From: Hasllibacter sp963833115
GTDB lineage: Bacteria > Pseudomonadota > Alphaproteobacteria > Rhodobacterales > Rhodobacteraceae
Assembly: GCA_963833115.1 (NCBI GenBank)
Contig: CAWHWS010000002.1
Location: 868,001-932,000 of the forward strand
DNA length: 64,000 nucleotides
Reading direction: 5' to 3'
The notes under the pieces were generated by a model. The model was not told the DNA's origin and made no database searches. It saw nothing but the letters and a program-made list of their open reading frames with translations. The translations under genes and the position numbers were made by a program. Shown here in pieces: positions 61,932 through 64,000 of this stretch. How positions within the stretch are numbered: position 1 is the stretch's first letter; the number at the start of each line of letters is the position of its first letter.

Positions 61932-62542
61932 TCGGCGGCCGGCGCGCCGTCGCCGCTCCGGGCCGTGACGAGGTCGCCGGCGCCCGTGCGGTCCACGTCG
62001 GTGAGGTCGAACCCCGTCAGACGCCACGCCCCGTCCTCGGGCTCCAGCCGGAGCACGGCCCCGTAGGCGTTGCCCCGCATGTGGGTGTGCGCGTCGTGCC
62101 CGACCTCGCCGATCACGGTCCAGCGGATGTCGGCGCGCATGGCGTCCCCGTCCTCGGCCCAGGTGCCCGACAGGACCCGTATCTCGTGGACGACCTGGTC
62201 GGGCAGGCCGCCCGAGGCCAGGGCGCCGGCGCGTTCGAGATAGAGCGCCTCGAGCGCGTCGCCGGCCGCCACGCCCGCGAGGCCGTCGTAGATCTCGGCC
62301 TCGCCCGTCGCGGCGAAGGCCTCGTAGATCCGCTCCAGCACGGCGGGGATCACGACATGGGCCTCGCGCACGAGGCCGGCGGCGTCCACGGGGGCCGCGA
62401 GGCCGGGCGCCGGCCGGGCCTCGGCGGCGTCCGAGCCGCGCCAAGCCGGCACGGCGAGGAGAAGCGCCGCCAGCGCCGCGACCGCGATGAGCGCGAGGCC
62501 CGTCCGAGCCGTGCGGCGCCGAGGTGCAGCGATCTGCGTCAT
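61928..62542 (-). CDS. Uncharacterised membrane-anchored protein with GHDAHTHMRGN motif
   Basis: 204 residues. Basic N-terminus, one hydrophobic segment (LALIAVAALAALLLAVPAW) and a periplasmic domain of about 170 residues. WTVIGEVGHDAHTHMRGNAYGAVLRLEPEDGAWRLTGFDL is the conserved core; three His in seven residues suggest metal binding. I cannot name the family. It is the first gene of a six-gene operon that encodes an ABC transporter and metal-type periplasmic proteins. Confidence 0.72.
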   Translation of the reverse strand: MTQIAAPRRRTARTGLALIAVAALAALLLAVPAWRGSDAAEARPAPGLAAPVDAAGLVREAHVVIPAVLERIYEAFAATGEAEIYDGLAGVAAGDALEALYLERAGALASGGLPDQVVHEIRVLSGTWAEDGDAMRADIRWTVIGEVGHDAHTHMRGNAYGAVLRLEPEDGAWRLTGFDLTDVDRTGAGDLVTARSGDGAPAAE

Positions 62543-62733
62543 GCGGGCGAAGATAGCCGCGCGGCGCGTCCGGGCAATGGCCTTCGCCGGCCGAGGGGCG
62601 ATGCCCCGGGACCGCGCCCGGGCCCGGGCGTCGCCCCTACGTCACGTATCCGCGGCAGGGGGCCGGTCGGCGGGGCATTTGCATTCGCGGTGCCCGTCGG
62701 TAAGGTTTCGCGGGGGCGTGGTGGGGGTTCGGC

Positions 62734-63825
62734 ATGCATCTGGCTCGGTTCGGGCGTGTTCGTCCGGCGCAGCCGCCGGCGGCCGCGGAGCGGATGCCGC
62801 GCCCGTCGGAGGCGCCGGGGATCGAGCGTGACGACCGCGCTGGCCCGTCCTCGGGGCGCGGCGAGACGCCGGAGGTCCCGGTGGCCGGGGCGCCGCGGAT
62901 GGGCGCCGATCGGGTGACGACGCGAGCGCCGACGCGATCGGGCGACGCCCTCCGGACGGCGGCCTCCGCGGCGCGGACGGGCCTCCACCGCCATGCCCCG
63001 CCGGAGGATCGGGCCGGGTCGGACGATCCGGGCCATGACGGGCCCGGCGACGGGCTCCTCGACGCGCTCCACGGCGCGACCGCCGAGACGCATCCCGGCG
63101 GGGCGAACCCGGCGGCGGCGCCGGGCCATGCCGACCGCGCGCCGGAGCCGGTCGCGCAGGCCGACGCGATGGACCCGCGGATCGATCGGACCGCGCCCGC
63201 GCCCTTCGCCGGCGGCTTCACCCGCCAGGAGCCGATCCCCGAAGCCGGGATCGCGGCCGCCGCCGAGGGGCTGCGCCTGCGGGCGCCGAACGTCGCGGGG
63301 CGGCTGGACGAGCTGCGCGCCGCGATCCTGCCGCCGCGGCTGGAGGCGCTGGACGGGAGGATCGCGGGCTGGACCGCCCGGCACGACCGCATCGCCGCCC
63401 GTCTGCGCGGCGTGCCGGGCCTGCGCCCACGTGGCCGGGCGCGTCCTCGGCGCCAGGGCGGTCGCATGAGGACGGCCGGCGTCCGAGGGGGCATGGGCCC
63501 GGAGGCGGCCGTCCCCCTCGTGCGGCGCGTCGTCGGCGCGCCGGGCGCGGTCCGCGCGATGGGGCGGAGCGTCCCCTCGGCCGAGGCCGGCGCGCGCCCG
63601 ACCCGCGAGGCGCGGACGATGGCCGAGGCCGGCGCGCGGCGCGCGCGCGCCTGCCGCACGGAGTTCTCATCGGCGGCCGGGACGATCCCGGCCCCCGTCC
63701 CGGTCCTCGACGCGCTCGGCCTGCCGGCCGAGGCGGCGATCCGGCCCGCGCGAGAGGGGCGCGAGCCCCTGGCGCGCCCCGCCCGACGGGCGAACAATAA
63801 GATCAACAAGGAGACGACAGCATGA
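62734..63825 (+). pseudogene. Mosaic of decayed enzyme genes in one open frame
   Basis: The frame is 363 codons long, but its parts resemble three families. Residues 1-125 (62734-63108) follow D-cysteine desulfhydrase/ACC deaminase (MHLARFGRVR, ERDDRAGPSSG, GADRVTT, GSDDPGHDGPGDGLLDALHG), with the catalytic Lys block GNKTRKLE degraded. Residues 160-232 (63211-63429) join the first and last parts of a DegT/DnrJ/EryC1 aminotransferase (GGFTRQEPIPEAGIA, then NVAGRLDELRAAILPPRLEALDGRI). Residues 245-342 (63466-63759) look like an Asp/Glu racemase (RTAGVRGGMGPEAA, MAEAGARRARACRTE, PVPVLDALGLPAEAAIRPAR) missing its active-site CNT. I read this as relics rather than a working protein. Confidence 0.65.
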
Positions 63826-64000
63826 AGACCACCATGACCGCCGCGGCGGCCCTCATGGCGCTGACCGGCGCCGCCTCATCGCAGGACATCGTGCTCGGGG
63901 TGCCGAACTGGCCGGCCGCGAGCGCCACGTCGAACATCCTCAAGATCGTGATCGAGGAGAATTTCGGCCTCGACGTCGAACTGCAGAACGGCACCAACCC
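63822..64000 (+). CDS. ProX/OpuAC-like binding protein (3' end outside window)
   Basis: First 59 residues only: a signal peptide (MKTTMTAAAALMALTGAASSQ) and IVLGVPNWPAASATSNILKIVIEENFGLDVELQNGTN, which matches glycine betaine/proline ABC binding proteins. AAGGAGACG lies before the ATG at 63822. The rest of the gene and the transporter are beyond the window edge. Confidence 0.82.
   Translation, partial: MKTTMTAAAALMALTGAASSQDIVLGVPNWPAASATSNILKIVIEENFGLDVELQNGTN

Overview
The window is about 75% GC with very dense coding. It fits an alphaproteobacterium of the order Rhodobacterales. Supporting synteny includes an FzlA-like gene followed by queG, ilvE divergent from a petP-petR regulator pair, the petABC cytochrome bc1 operon, histone-deacetylase-like/xseB/ispA/dxs, and mutY/DUF721/dsbA. 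Genes are commonly joined by 4-bp ATGA or GTGA start/stop overlaps. At four places, convergent genes share an interlocked CTAG at their stop codons. I see no rRNA, tRNA, CRISPR array, prophage or insertion sequence.

Layout. 1-7 kb: peptidoglycan transglycosylase mtgA, fzlA, queG, a NikK-like DUF4198 protein divergent from a degenerate HupE/UreJ-like protein, an App1-type phosphatase, a globin, a CBS-pair protein and a DUF302 protein. 7.0-8.7 kb: a minus-strand operon of SCO plus two cysteine-rich exported proteins, two of the three genes frameshifted. 8.8-13.7 kb: a membrane protein, ilvE, petP-petR, a DsbA-like protein and a PfkB kinase. 13.7-24.2 kb: an exopolysaccharide locus with an SDR, an initiating sugar transferase, a PglF/WbpM-type dehydratase, a YjbH/YjbF/YjbE-like set, a Wza-like export lipoprotein, glf and a galactofuranosyltransferase-like gene. 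24.2-34 kb: a sugar or polyol catabolic operon with a TIM-barrel isomerase, a Gfo/Idh/MocA dehydrogenase, a binding protein, two permeases, a small membrane protein, two ATPases and a two-domain dihydroxyacetone-kinase-family enzyme. 34-38 kb: isoprenoid precursor genes. 38-45 kb: an SDR, a small Cys-rich protein, adenine deaminase, AMP nucleosidase, HU, a DMT exporter and aroC. 45.2-48.5 kb: thiBPQ behind a TPP riboswitch. 48.5-51.3 kb: petABC. 51.5-58 kb: GNAT, a PaiB-GST fused frame, dsbA, DUF721, mutY, lysE, an Lrp regulator and a HisD-family dehydrogenase.

The most unusual unit is the six-gene minus-strand operon at 58.1-62.5 kb. It combines a MacB/FtsX-type ABC transporter whose permease has paired-histidine motifs with a His-rich ZnuA/TroA-like binding protein, NikK-like and NikL-like periplasmic proteins and a small HxxHTH protein. 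I infer a divalent-metal (zinc, nickel or cobalt) handling system that does not match the standard ZnuABC or NikMQO layouts. Next to it, 62.7-63.8 kb is one open frame built from decayed remnants of three enzymes (D-cysteine desulfhydrase, DegT aminotransferase, Asp/Glu racemase). The window ends in the start of a ProX-like binding protein.

Twelve apparent single-base frameshifts are visible, nine of them packed between 22.9 and 26.2 kb in glf, the glycosyltransferase, the isomerase and the dehydrogenase. Protein sequence is well conserved on both sides of every shift, so these are either very recent inactivations or assembly errors. Raw reads would decide.
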